Source: Solirubrobacterales bacterium
GTDB taxonomy: Bacteria > Actinomycetota > Thermoleophilia > Solirubrobacterales > Solirubrobacteraceae
Direction of reading: 5' to 3'
Length of the DNA: 53,468 nucleotides
Assembly (NCBI GenBank): GCA_019241635.1
Contig: JAFAWR010000171.1
Coordinates: forward strand, 1-53,468
Shown one piece after another: positions 18,032-25,552 of the stretch (the stretch's first letter is position 1; every line of letters starts with the position of its first letter). Position numbers and translations under genes: made by a program. The notes beneath the pieces were generated by a model. It was not told where the DNA came from. It saw only the letters and a list, made by a program, of their open reading frames with translations, and searched no databases.

Positions 18032-20092
18032 TCGTCACTCGCCACGGCGCCTCCGCGCGCCACGACCGCGCCGGCCGGGGCGACGCCCGTGAACCGCATT
18101 CGCGGGCTCGGGATGACCGTCGACGCCGCGCTCGCCGCGCTGTTGACCGTCGCCTTCGGCGTGGTCGTGTTCGTGGCCACGGGCGGAACCGACCTCGGCC
18201 CCAACACGTGGGTGCAGATCGCTCTGCTCGTCGCCGGCGCGGGTTCGGTGGCCGCGCTCGTGTTCTTGCGGGGAGCCGCCGGTCGGCCAAGCCACGGCGT
18301 CGCCGCGTTCGCGCTGTTTGCCGCCCTGGCCGCGCTCAGCTACCTGTCGATCGCCTGGTCGGTGCAGCCGGCCACCTCTTGGCTCGAGGCCGATCGCACG
18401 CTCTCCTACCTGGCGGCGTTCGGCGCGGCCATGGCCCTGGCCCGCCTGGCTCCGCGCCGCTGGCCCGCGATCACCGGCGCGATCGCGGCGACCACCGCCA
18501 TCGTGTGCGCCTACGCGCTCCTGGCCAAGGTCTTCCCGGCCACGATCAACGCCGCCGACACGCTCGGCCGCCTGCGCGTCCCGTTCGGCTACTGGAATGC
18601 CACCGGGCTGATGTCCGCCCTCGGCCTCCCGGCATGCCTGTGGGCCGGGACGCGTCCGGCCACCGGCCGGCTCCTGCGCTCGCTGACCGTGCCCGCCCTC
18701 GCGGTGCTCATCACCACGCTCGTCCTCTCGTATTCGCGCGGCGCCGTCCTCGCCGCGGTGATCGGCCTGGGATGCTGGTTCGCGCTGGTCCCGCTGCGTC
18801 TGCGCGCCACGCTGCTGCTCGCGCTCGGCGCGGTGGGCGGCGGGATCGCCGCCCTGTGGGCCCTCGCCCATCACGCGATCAGCCACGACAACGCCGCGCT
18901 CAGCGCCCGCACGAGCGCCGGGCACACCTACGGCCTGGTCCTCCTCGCGGTCGTGATCCTCACCGCGGTGGCCGGGTTCTTCGCCGCCGGCGCCATGGAC
19001 CGGGTCGCCCTCCCGGCGTCGCTGCGCCGGCGGATCGGCACCGCGCTGCTGATCTGCGTGGCGCTCGTGCCGGTGGTCGCGGTCGCCGGCGCCACCGCCT
19101 CCTCACGCGGGCTGACCGGCGAGGTCTCCCACGTGTGGAGCGAGCTGACCAGCACCACTCCGTCGACCGGGGTCGGCAACAACCCCGGACGCCTGGCCCA
19201 GCTCTCGAACAGCCGGCCGCTCTACTGGCGCGAAGGCCTCAAGGTGGGCGAGCACTCGCTGCTGGCCGGCGTGGGCGCCGGCGGCTTCGACACCGCTCGC
19301 ACGCGTTATACGACCAGTCCGCTCGTGGTGGCCCATGCCCACAGCTATGCGATCGAGACGTTTGCCGACTTCGGGCTGATCGGGATCGCGCTCAGCCTCG
19401 CCCTGCTCATCGCCTGGAGTGCCGCGGTCAGGCGCACGCTCGGCATAGGCCGGGTCGACGCCGAGGGCGCGCCCGAGCGGATCGGCCTGATCACCATGCT
19501 CGCGATCGTCGTGACCTACGGGGTGTCCTCGGTGATCGACTGGACGTGGTTCATCCCGGGGGTCACCGTGCCGGCGCTGGTCTGCGCCGGGTGGCTCGCC
19601 GGCCGCGGGCCGCTGATTGAGGCCAGTGCGATGCCGGGGGCACGCCGCACCGGCCCGCTACCGCTCAGCCGCGTCGCCGCAGCCATCGGGATCGTCGCCG
19701 CCACCCTGATCGCCGCTTGGTTCGTCTGGCAGCCCCTGCACTCCTCAGACCAGGTCACCGCGGCGATCGGCGCGCTGACTCGCGGCGACGCGCCGGCCGC
19801 TCTGGCCGACGCTCGAGGGGCCGCCGAAAGCGACCCGCTCTCGCTCGATCCGCTGTGGGAGCTCTCGGCGATCTACTCGGCGCTCGGGAACTCGTCGTCG
19901 AGCCGCGCCGAGCTGGTCAAGGCGACGCAGATCCAGCCCGCCAACGCGCAGGCCTGGCAGCAGCTCGGCTCGTTCGACCTGCAGGGCCATCACCCGAAGC
20001 TCGCGACCTCCGAGCTCCAGCGCGCGCTCCAGCTCGACCGCACCTCCACCCTCACCGCCCAGCTCCTGAACCAGGCGCAGAACGCGCTCTAA
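18029..20092 (+). CDS. O-antigen ligase/polymerase-like membrane protein with C-terminal TPR
   Basis: The protein has 687 residues, starting at GTG 18029; the frame is open upstream, but the -10 box and composition favour this start. About a dozen hydrophobic segments span residues 30-560. The Wzy_C/WaaL signature region is visible as the loop SNSRPLYWREGLKVGEHSLLAGVGAGGF..ARTRY followed by VVAHAHSYAIETFADFGLIG, with the conserved His-containing HS motif. The last 110 residues are TPR-like (PLSLDPLWELSAIYSALG, NAQAWQQLGSFDLQGHH). Such proteins join or polymerise lipid-linked glycan on the outer face of the membrane. Its stop overlaps that of the converging methyltransferase. Confidence 0.85.
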   Translation: MSSLATAPPRATTAPAGATPVNRIRGLGMTVDAALAALLTVAFGVVVFVATGGTDLGPNTWVQIALLVAGAGSVAALVFLRGAAGRPSHGVAAFALFAALAALSYLSIAWSVQPATSWLEADRTLSYLAAFGAAMALARLAPRRWPAITGAIAATTAIVCAYALLAKVFPATINAADTLGRLRVPFGYWNATGLMSALGLPACLWAGTRPATGRLLRSLTVPALAVLITTLVLSYSRGAVLAAVIGLGCWFALVPLRLRATLLLALGAVGGGIAALWALAHHAISHDNAALSARTSAGHTYGLVLLAVVILTAVAGFFAAGAMDRVALPASLRRRIGTALLICVALVPVVAVAGATASSRGLTGEVSHVWSELTSTTPSTGVGNNPGRLAQLSNSRPLYWREGLKVGEHSLLAGVGAGGFDTARTRYTTSPLVVAHAHSYAIETFADFGLIGIALSLALLIAWSAAVRRTLGIGRVDAEGAPERIGLITMLAIVVTYGVSSVIDWTWFIPGVTVPALVCAGWLAGRGPLIEASAMPGARRTGPLPLSRVAAAIGIVAATLIAAWFVWQPLHSSDQVTAAIGALTRGDAPAALADARGAAESDPLSLDPLWELSAIYSALGNSSSSRAELVKATQIQPANAQAWQQLGSFDLQGHHPKLATSELQRALQLDRTSTLTAQLLNQAQNAL

Positions 20093-20733
20093 CGCATCGC
20101 GCGGGCGAACAGGCTCCGCCGGAGCAGCGGCGGCCCCTCCACCGAGCGCACCTCCACGTCGGCGAAGCCGAACTCGTCGAGCAGCATGCGCAGCGACCGC
20201 TGCGTGTACAGGTGTAGGTGATCTCCGAGTGGCTCGGAGTAGCGCTCGACGCCGCCGAGCGCCACCCGCAGCCGGCCGTGCGAGGGCGTGGTCACGAGCA
20301 GCCGGCCCGCGGGCGCCAGCACCCGTCGGACCTCCGAGAGCCAGCGCGCGGTGTCGGTCACGTGCTCGATCACCTCGCTGGCCCAGACCAGCGCGAACGC
20401 GCCGTCCTCGAACGGCAGCGGTCCTTCGAGCGGCACGAGCCGGAAGTCGAGCCCGGGATGGCGAGCGCGGGCACGCTCGAGCGCCGCCTCCGCGACCTCG
20501 ACCCCGATCGCATCAGCGCCCGCCTCAGCCAAGGCCGCGGTGAATTCGCCGGTCCCGCAGCCGACGTCCAGCACCCGCTCGCCGCTTCGCACCTCCTCGC
20601 GCAGAAACGCCAGCCGGCGCTCGAACGAAGGCGGCTCGAGCTCATCGGGCAGGCGCTCCCACAATTCCTCGTAATAGTCCTTGATCGATCGACCGTACCG
20701 GGCTCGGCGTTCCGTCCGCCCGCTGCGTGACAT
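20089..20733 (-). CDS. Class I SAM-dependent methyltransferase (UbiG/family 11 type)
   Basis: The protein has 214 residues. Motif I is VLDVGCGTGEFTAALAEAG, the ribose ligand follows in IGVEVAEAALERAR, and LPFEDGAFALVWASEVIEHV plus LAPAGRLLVTTPSHGR complete the fold. The C-terminal HLHLYTQRSLRMLLDEFGFADV is common in glycan-locus methyltransferases. ATG at 20733 faces the next glycosyltransferase across a 50-base divergent gap. It probably modifies a sugar or lipid intermediate. Confidence 0.85.
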   Translation of the reverse strand: MSRSGRTERRARYGRSIKDYYEELWERLPDELEPPSFERRLAFLREEVRSGERVLDVGCGTGEFTAALAEAGADAIGVEVAEAALERARARHPGLDFRLVPLEGPLPFEDGAFALVWASEVIEHVTDTARWLSEVRRVLAPAGRLLVTTPSHGRLRVALGGVERYSEPLGDHLHLYTQRSLRMLLDEFGFADVEVRSVEGPPLLRRSLFARAMR

Positions 20734-20783
20734 TTCCGGTTAGAGTGCGCGCACCGGACTAGCGTGCGGAATCCGGACGAGCA

Positions 20784-21758
20784 GTGAAAGTCGCATTCGA
20801 CAGCCGCCCCGCGAAAAGCACCCACGGTGTCGGTCGTTACGCGCGCTGCCTGCTTGGCGCGCTGCGCGACCTCGGCGCATGCGAGGTGGTGGAGACCCAC
20901 CAGCCGCGACGGTGCGAGGTGTTCCACTCCCCGTGGATCGACGGCGCCATGCTCCGCTGCCCGGTGCCGATGGTGGTCACGCTGCACGACCTCGCGCCGC
21001 TCAAGCGCCACGGCCAGTACCTGCGCTCGACGCTTCGCTTCAAGCTGCGCTACCTGGCCGTCCAGCGGGCCGCCCGCGTGATCGTCCCCACCTGCGCGGT
21101 CGCCGACGACGTCGAGTCCGTGCTCGAGGTCCCTCGGGAGCGGATCGCCGTGATCCCGGAGGCGGCGGCCGCACCGCTCCATGCCCGCCCCGCGGCGGAG
21201 GTGAGTGCGGTGCGCGCTCGCTACGAACTGCCCGAGCGCTACCTCGTGTGGGTGGGCGCCATGCAGCGCCCCGACCCGCGCAAGCGCGTGGCCGCCCTGG
21301 CCCGCGCCACCCGCTCGATGCCCCTCGTGCTGGTCGGCCCGACCGGGCCATGGGCCCACGAGCTGCCCGGGGTCACGCTGACCGGCGCCGTCTCCGACGA
21401 CGAGCTGGCCGCGATCTACACCGGCGCCCACGCCCTGGTCTTCCCGTCCGATGACGAGGGCTTCGGACTGCCCCCGGTCGAGGCGCTGGCCTGCGGCACG
21501 CCGGTGGCCGCGTCCGACGTCCCCGCCCTGCGCGAGGTGCTCGACGGCCGCGCCGTCCTCAGAGACGTGGCCGACCTCGACGGCCTCGTCGCCGCGGCCG
21601 AATCGGCCGAGCGCCCCGCACCCCCGCCCCCCGCCTGGACCTGGGAGGACGCCGCCCAGGCAACCTGGCAGGTCTACACCGAGGCCGCCGGGGAGACGGG
21701 TTGCAGCCAGATCGCCCGACCGAAACATCGGGCGGCCGCGCTGGTTAAAGACGCGTGA
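20784..21758 (+). CDS. Glycosyltransferase family 4
   Basis: The protein has 324 residues. The N-terminus VAFDSRPAKSTHGVGRYARCLLGAL carries the glycine-rich acceptor loop; VTLHDLAPLKRHG, VIVPTCAVADDV and VWVGAMQRPDPRKRVAAL follow. The donor site shows a full EX7E motif (DEGFGLPPVEALACGTPVAASDVPALREV). These fit mannosyltransferase B-like GT4 enzymes. The start is GTG at 20784, and its TGA overlaps the GTG of the epimerase-like gene, so the two are coupled. It is the last transferase of the polysaccharide block. Confidence 0.9.
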   Translation: MKVAFDSRPAKSTHGVGRYARCLLGALRDLGACEVVETHQPRRCEVFHSPWIDGAMLRCPVPMVVTLHDLAPLKRHGQYLRSTLRFKLRYLAVQRAARVIVPTCAVADDVESVLEVPRERIAVIPEAAAAPLHARPAAEVSAVRARYELPERYLVWVGAMQRPDPRKRVAALARATRSMPLVLVGPTGPWAHELPGVTLTGAVSDDELAAIYTGAHALVFPSDDEGFGLPPVEALACGTPVAASDVPALREVLDGRAVLRDVADLDGLVAAAESAERPAPPPPAWTWEDAAQATWQVYTEAAGETGCSQIARPKHRAAALVKDA

Positions 21759-22981
21759 CGTCGATCCACCGTCGCAGGTTGCGCGCAGGGGCCGCGCCGG
21801 TTTTCGCTGTGCTCGCTCTGGTCCTGACGCTGCCGAGCCACGCCGGCGCTGCGCCCGTGCTGATCATGGGCCAAGGCGGTCACATCACGCGCTCCCAGGA
21901 CCCGTTCGTCCCGAGCGCCGCCGCCACACCCGAGCCCGACCTCGGCCCGGCCGCCGCCACCCCCCCCGGTGCCCCCACCGCCCACGCCCCGACCGCCCAC
22001 GCGGCGACCGCCAAGCCCAAGCCGAAGCGCAAGCCGCAGAAAACGGTCTCGAGCGAGCTGGTCCGCCTGCTCAGGGCGGGCGCGATCACCTCCTCGGAGT
22101 ACGGCACCGACAACGCCGACTGGAACGCCGCCCTGCGCACCCAGCGTCACCTCCGCGGCACGCCGGCCCACGAGCTCGAGGCGGTGATCGAGAACCTCCA
22201 CAACATCGCCGCCGCCGGCAAGCTCACTCCCGACCGCCTCCCGGCGCTCTTCCTCACGCTCCACTACAACCGCCAGTGGTGGGCCGCCGGAACCGTGCCC
22301 AGCTCCGGCAGCTACGTCGAGTTCGCCGGCTCGCAGCTGCTCTGGGAGTACTACCCCGGCCAGGGGATCGAGCTCCAGGTGCTGGGGACGTTCGGCCGGG
22401 CCGACGGCATGTATACGGCCGGACCCTCGGACTACTCGCAGATGGAGTCACTGCTCGCGCAGATGATTCCCCTGGCGGTCAACCGCGGCGGCAGCCTCAC
22501 CTGGGAGTACGACTTCCAGTTCGGGGGCGGCACCCCGCCCTGGACTAGCGCGATGTCGCAGGGCACGGCGATCGAGGCGCTCACCCGCGCCTACCAGGCG
22601 TCGAACAACGCCACCTACCTCCAGCTCGCCCACGAGGCGCTGCCGCTGTTCACCGCGCCGCCGCCGATCGGCGTCCGCGTGCCCACGCCGCGAGGCGCCC
22701 GCTACGTCCAGTACACGTTCACCCCGGGCACCTCGATCATCAACGCCTTCCTGCAGTCGCTGATCGGGCTCTACGACTACGCCCACGTGTCGGGTGACGC
22801 GCTCGCCGAGCAGCTGTTCGCCGCCGGCAACGCCGAGGCCGAGGCCGAGGTGCCGCATTTCGACACCGGCGCCTGGTCGCTCTATCAGCCCGGCGTCGAG
22901 GACAACCTGAGCTACCACGACCTGGTCACCGGCTTCCTCCAGCAGCTCTGCCAGCGCACCTCGCACCCGTCTACTGCGTGA
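21755..22981 (+). CDS. Secreted D-glucuronyl C5-epimerase family protein, frame broken near C-terminus
   Basis: A signal peptide is clear (HRRRLRAGAAPVFAVLALVLTLPSHAGA). A Pro/Ala-rich linker with a basic KPKPKRKPQK stretch follows. Then comes a catalytic-type domain with LHYNRQWWAAGTVPSSGSYV, LLWEYYPGQGIELQVLGTFG and the C-terminal signature INAFLQSLIGLYDYAHVSGD, FDTGAWSLYQP and SYHDLVTGFLQQL. These match the glucuronyl C5-epimerase C-terminal family, which turns glucuronate into iduronate within a polysaccharide chain. The frame stops at 22981, and its natural continuation lies in the -1 frame (22978-23283). GTG 21755 overlaps the upstream stop. It would act outside the cell on the exported glycan. 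Confidence 0.72.
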   Translation: MTSIHRRRLRAGAAPVFAVLALVLTLPSHAGAAPVLIMGQGGHITRSQDPFVPSAAATPEPDLGPAAATPPGAPTAHAPTAHAATAKPKPKRKPQKTVSSELVRLLRAGAITSSEYGTDNADWNAALRTQRHLRGTPAHELEAVIENLHNIAAAGKLTPDRLPALFLTLHYNRQWWAAGTVPSSGSYVEFAGSQLLWEYYPGQGIELQVLGTFGRADGMYTAGPSDYSQMESLLAQMIPLAVNRGGSLTWEYDFQFGGGTPPWTSAMSQGTAIEALTRAYQASNNATYLQLAHEALPLFTAPPPIGVRVPTPRGARYVQYTFTPGTSIINAFLQSLIGLYDYAHVSGDALAEQLFAAGNAEAEAEVPHFDTGAWSLYQPGVEDNLSYHDLVTGFLQQLCQRTSHPSTA

Positions 22982-23283
22982 CCGCCCAGCATTTCGCGAG
23001 CTACCTGACCACGCCGCCAGCCCTGACCCTCCTCACCCAGCACGCCCGCCGGCACCGGTCGTTCTCGCTCATGTTCACCTTGTCCAAGTACTCCCACGTG
23101 GGGATCGTCGTCACCGGCCCGGGCGGCCACACGCTGTTCGAGACCAGCGCGAGCTTCGGCTACGGCACGCGCTCGTTCGCCGTGCCGGCGCTCAGGCGCA
23201 AGGGGACCTACACGATCGCCCTCACCGGAACCGACCTGGCCGGCAACTTCAACCGGATCACCGGGACGATTCGGGTGTCCTAA
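22978..23283 (+). CDS. C-terminal part of the epimerase-like protein in another frame
   Basis: The 101-residue frame begins GTG-ACC with a GTGA overlap on the epimerase-like stop. It continues upstream without a stop as APVYC, and the text VYCVTAQHFASYLTTPP reads as a direct continuation of SYHDLVTGFLQQLC. The rest (SKYSHVGIVVTGPGG, FETSASFGYGTRSFAVP, KGTYTIALTGTDLAGNFNRITG) is a beta-sandwich tail typical of secreted proteins. It has no signal peptide of its own, so a separate protein would stay in the cytoplasm. The likeliest reading is one 500-residue protein split by a -1 frameshift near 22951, either a real mutation or an assembly indel. Confidence 0.55.
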   Translation: MTAQHFASYLTTPPALTLLTQHARRHRSFSLMFTLSKYSHVGIVVTGPGGHTLFETSASFGYGTRSFAVPALRRKGTYTIALTGTDLAGNFNRITGTIRVS

Positions 23284-23701
23284 CCGGGCTCTCGACCATC
23301 AGGGTCACCGGCCCGTCGTTGACCAGCTCGACGGCCATCATCGCCCCGAACACCCCACGCTCGGCGCCGATCCGCTCGCAGAAGCGCTGGTAGAGCTTCT
23401 CCGCCCGCTCGGGCTCGGCCGCGGCCACGTAGCTGGGGCGGTTCCCGCGTCGCGTATCCCCGTACAGGGTGAACTGACTCACGCACAGCACCTGGTGGTC
23501 GCCCAGCGGCTCGTTCATGCGCCCATCGGAGTCGGGAAACACGCGGAGCGCGCGCACCTTGTCGGCCAGCCAGTCGGCGTCGCGCTCCTCATCGCCCCGG
23601 CCCACACCGAGCAGCACGAGCAGTCCGGACCCGATTTCCGAGACCGGGCGGCCGTCGACCGACACCGACGCCCGGCTGACCCTCTGTACCAGCGCCCTCA
23701 C
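23258..23701 (-). CDS. dtd: D-aminoacyl-tRNA deacylase
   Basis: The protein has 147 residues, the usual length. RALVQRVSRASVSVDG opens it. The catalytic SQFTLYGD motif and the cross-subunit NDGPVTLMVESP motif are both intact. The enzyme removes D-amino acids (and glycine mischarged on tRNA-Ala) from tRNA as a homodimer. GTG 23701 is chosen because it gives the family N-terminus and overlaps the upstream TGA (GTGA); the longer open frame upstream overlaps galT. It is the last gene of a three-gene minus-strand run (GNAT, galT-like, dtd). Its 3' end overlaps the end of the epimerase tail by 26 bases. Confidence 0.95.
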   Translation of the reverse strand: MRALVQRVSRASVSVDGRPVSEIGSGLLVLLGVGRGDEERDADWLADKVRALRVFPDSDGRMNEPLGDHQVLCVSQFTLYGDTRRGNRPSYVAAAEPERAEKLYQRFCERIGAERGVFGAMMAVELVNDGPVTLMVESPVRTPESSR

Positions 23702-24681
23702 TTGGGATCGCGCAGCTCCGCGGCGACCAGCTCGGGCGCCACGATGTTCAGGTGAACCCCGGCCCCGAGCTCGAGCCCGGCCAGGTGGGTGAGACGGGGC
23801 ACGATGTCGATCCGCCAGCAGAAGTGCTCCGAGCCCCGCGGCGCCGTGCGGACCCACAGGTTCAGCGGTGGGCTGGCACCGAGGCGCCGGGCCAGCCGCG
23901 TCAGCGCGTCGTGCAGCAGGTGAGCGGCGAGCGGCCCGTCGTCCTCGAAGCGCTGACGGGGCACCCGCGGGGCGATCATCAGCTGGAACGGGAGCCGCGC
24001 GCCGAACGGCGCCATCAGCACCGCCTCCTCGTCGATGGCCACGATCCGCTCGCGCCGGCGCACCTCCTCCTGGACGAGATCGCCCAGCAGGTTGCCGCCC
24101 ATCGTCCGCGTGGCGTAGGCCCCGAAGCGCTCCCGCTCGCGCGCGATCTGGGCCGGGACGAAATCCAGGGCGTAGAGCTGGGCGTGAGTGTGGGGCAGCG
24201 AGGCGCCGGCCGTGCGCTGCTCGTTGACGATCAGGTGTACATAGGCGGCGTCGCGGTGCGCCCGTATGCGCTCGCGCCACACCTCCATCGCCGCCACCAC
24301 CTGCTCGGGGGTCAGGTCCGAGAGCGAGGTGACCGGGTCGGGCGCGTTGATGATCACCTCGTGGCCTCCGTGGGCGGGACCGGCCCAGAACAGGTCGGGG
24401 TTGGCCTCGGGCTCGGGCGCCGGCGAGTCCGCGCTGAGCGCCGGGTACAGGTTCGGCACCACCCGCACCGTCCACCCTGGCGTATCCGGTTCGCCACCGC
24501 GCGGACGCACGGCGTACACCTCGGGCGGGGTGCGATCCTCGTGGCCCTCGGCGAACGGGTCGGTCTCGGCGTCGAGCGGCGGCGCCTCCGGCGCGCGCAA
24601 CTCCCCGCCGGGCCGGCGCGCCCGGTCACCGGCGACGATGGCCCGGAGGCCCGTCAGCGGGTCGATCCGGACCTCGGCCAC
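23698..24681 (-). CDS. galT: Galactose-1-phosphate uridylyltransferase-like protein (HIT superfamily)
   Basis: The protein has 327 residues. It opens with VRIDPLTGLRAIVAGDRARRP, the family N-terminus, and has VVPNLYPAL, GGHEVIINAPDP and the nucleophile motif SLPHTHAQLYAL (HxHxQ). The C-terminal half repeats the HIT fold (PFGARLPFQLMIAPRV ... FCWRIDIVPRLTHLAGLELG). Such enzymes exchange UMP between UDP-glucose and galactose-1-phosphate; some relatives act on ADP-glucose or ATP, so the donor is not certain. The start is GTG 24681, sharing one base with the upstream TAG. With galE it could supply activated hexoses for the glycan locus. Confidence 0.85.
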   Translation of the reverse strand: MAEVRIDPLTGLRAIVAGDRARRPGGELRAPEAPPLDAETDPFAEGHEDRTPPEVYAVRPRGGEPDTPGWTVRVVPNLYPALSADSPAPEPEANPDLFWAGPAHGGHEVIINAPDPVTSLSDLTPEQVVAAMEVWRERIRAHRDAAYVHLIVNEQRTAGASLPHTHAQLYALDFVPAQIARERERFGAYATRTMGGNLLGDLVQEEVRRRERIVAIDEEAVLMAPFGARLPFQLMIAPRVPRQRFEDDGPLAAHLLHDALTRLARRLGASPPLNLWVRTAPRGSEHFCWRIDIVPRLTHLAGLELGAGVHLNIVAPELVAAELRDPK

Positions 24682-25124
24682 TAACCGAGCAGCTTTTCCA
24701 TGGCCACGTGCTCGATCCCGGCCTCCCAGAACACCCGGCCCCGCGGCCGGTACCCCGCGGTCTCATACAGCGCGCGGGCGTAGGTCTGGGCGTGGAGCAC
24801 GATCCGCCTCGCCCCGCCGGCGCGCGACTCCTCGTCGGCCGCGGCGAGCATGGCGGTGGCGATTCCCTGCCGCCGGGCCGAGCGGCGCACGGCCAGCCGG
24901 CTGAACTGAGAGGTCGGGCCGACCAGCAGGATCCGGCAGGTGGCCAGCAGCTCGCCCTCGCGCACGGCGACCAGGTGGATCCCCTCGGGGTCGCGGCCGT
25001 CGACCTCGTCGCGCTCGGGCACGCCCTGCTCGACGCAGAACACGTCGTGGCGCAACTCGAGCGCGGCGGCCAGTTCCTCCCGGCTTCGGGCCCGGCGGAT
25101 CTCGTACACCGCGGTGCCGGTCAT
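24681..25124 (-). CDS. GNAT family N-acetyltransferase (ElaA-like)
   Basis: The protein has 147 residues. AALELRHDVFCVEQGVPERDEVDGRD opens it in the way ElaA-type GNAT proteins do. The acetyl-CoA loop is FSRLAVRRSARRQGIATAML (R-x-x-G-x-A region), and the C-terminal LHAQTYARALYETAGYRPRG completes the fold. The substrate is unknown. ATG 25124 is preceded on the minus strand by a hairpin (GCTGCGC/GCGCAGC, 25143-25159). It heads the run leading to galT-like and dtd. Confidence 0.85.
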   Translation of the reverse strand: MTGTAVYEIRRARSREELAAALELRHDVFCVEQGVPERDEVDGRDPEGIHLVAVREGELLATCRILLVGPTSQFSRLAVRRSARRQGIATAMLAAADEESRAGGARRIVLHAQTYARALYETAGYRPRGRVFWEAGIEHVAMEKLLG

Positions 25125-25552
25125 CTCACTCGAAGATTACGGGCTGCGCTTCGCGCAGCATCCCTGGGGCCGGCGTACCCCATCCTGACACTGACCATCG
25201 GCCCTCGACGGCTCGGTGAGCGAGGCAGGAACGCCAACCGCGTCCGACGGAGCGAGGCGACCGCCCCGCTTCGGCGGCACTCGCGTTCGCGACGGTACCG
25301 CCCGACGATCCGATCCGAAAAGCGCGTGCCGCCAAAGGGGGGCCGAGCCGAAGCACCCGACCTGCGCGGCATCGACGTTCAGTCGAAGCCGAACCTGCTT
25401 TAATGGTTCCTGCAATTCCTCCTAGCCGTGGGCGGCGAGGGGGCATCCGCTTCTGAGGGTAGTTCCTCCCGCGCACGGTCTTACGCGAGCACGCCTGGCC
25501 GCCACGCTGTACCTCCGCGGCTCGCATTTCGAAACGCAACCTTCCGATCCGT
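25125..25552. other. Divergent intergenic region with inverted repeats
   Basis: These 428 bases separate the GNAT and helicase genes and hold no convincing gene. A hairpin (GCTGCGC/GCGCAGC) lies at 25143-25159. CTTCGGCGGCAC and GTGCCGCCAAAG, one mismatch apart from perfect complementarity, lie about 50 bases apart near 25279-25338 and could fold as a large stem. Near the helicase, GAACC and GGTTC flank a TTTAAT-like -10 region around 25392-25411. Short open frames here have no recognisable family features. Confidence 0.4.

Noticed and set aside
22940-22985. Programmed ribosomal frameshift in the epimerase gene
   Set aside because: No X-XXY-YYZ slippery site or following pseudoknot was recognised; an indel is the simpler reading.
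25370-25415. A LexA (SOS) box before the helicase gene
   Set aside because: GAACC and GGTTC arms are 9 bases apart, not the 4-base spacing of GAACNNNNGTTC, so no SOS control is claimed.
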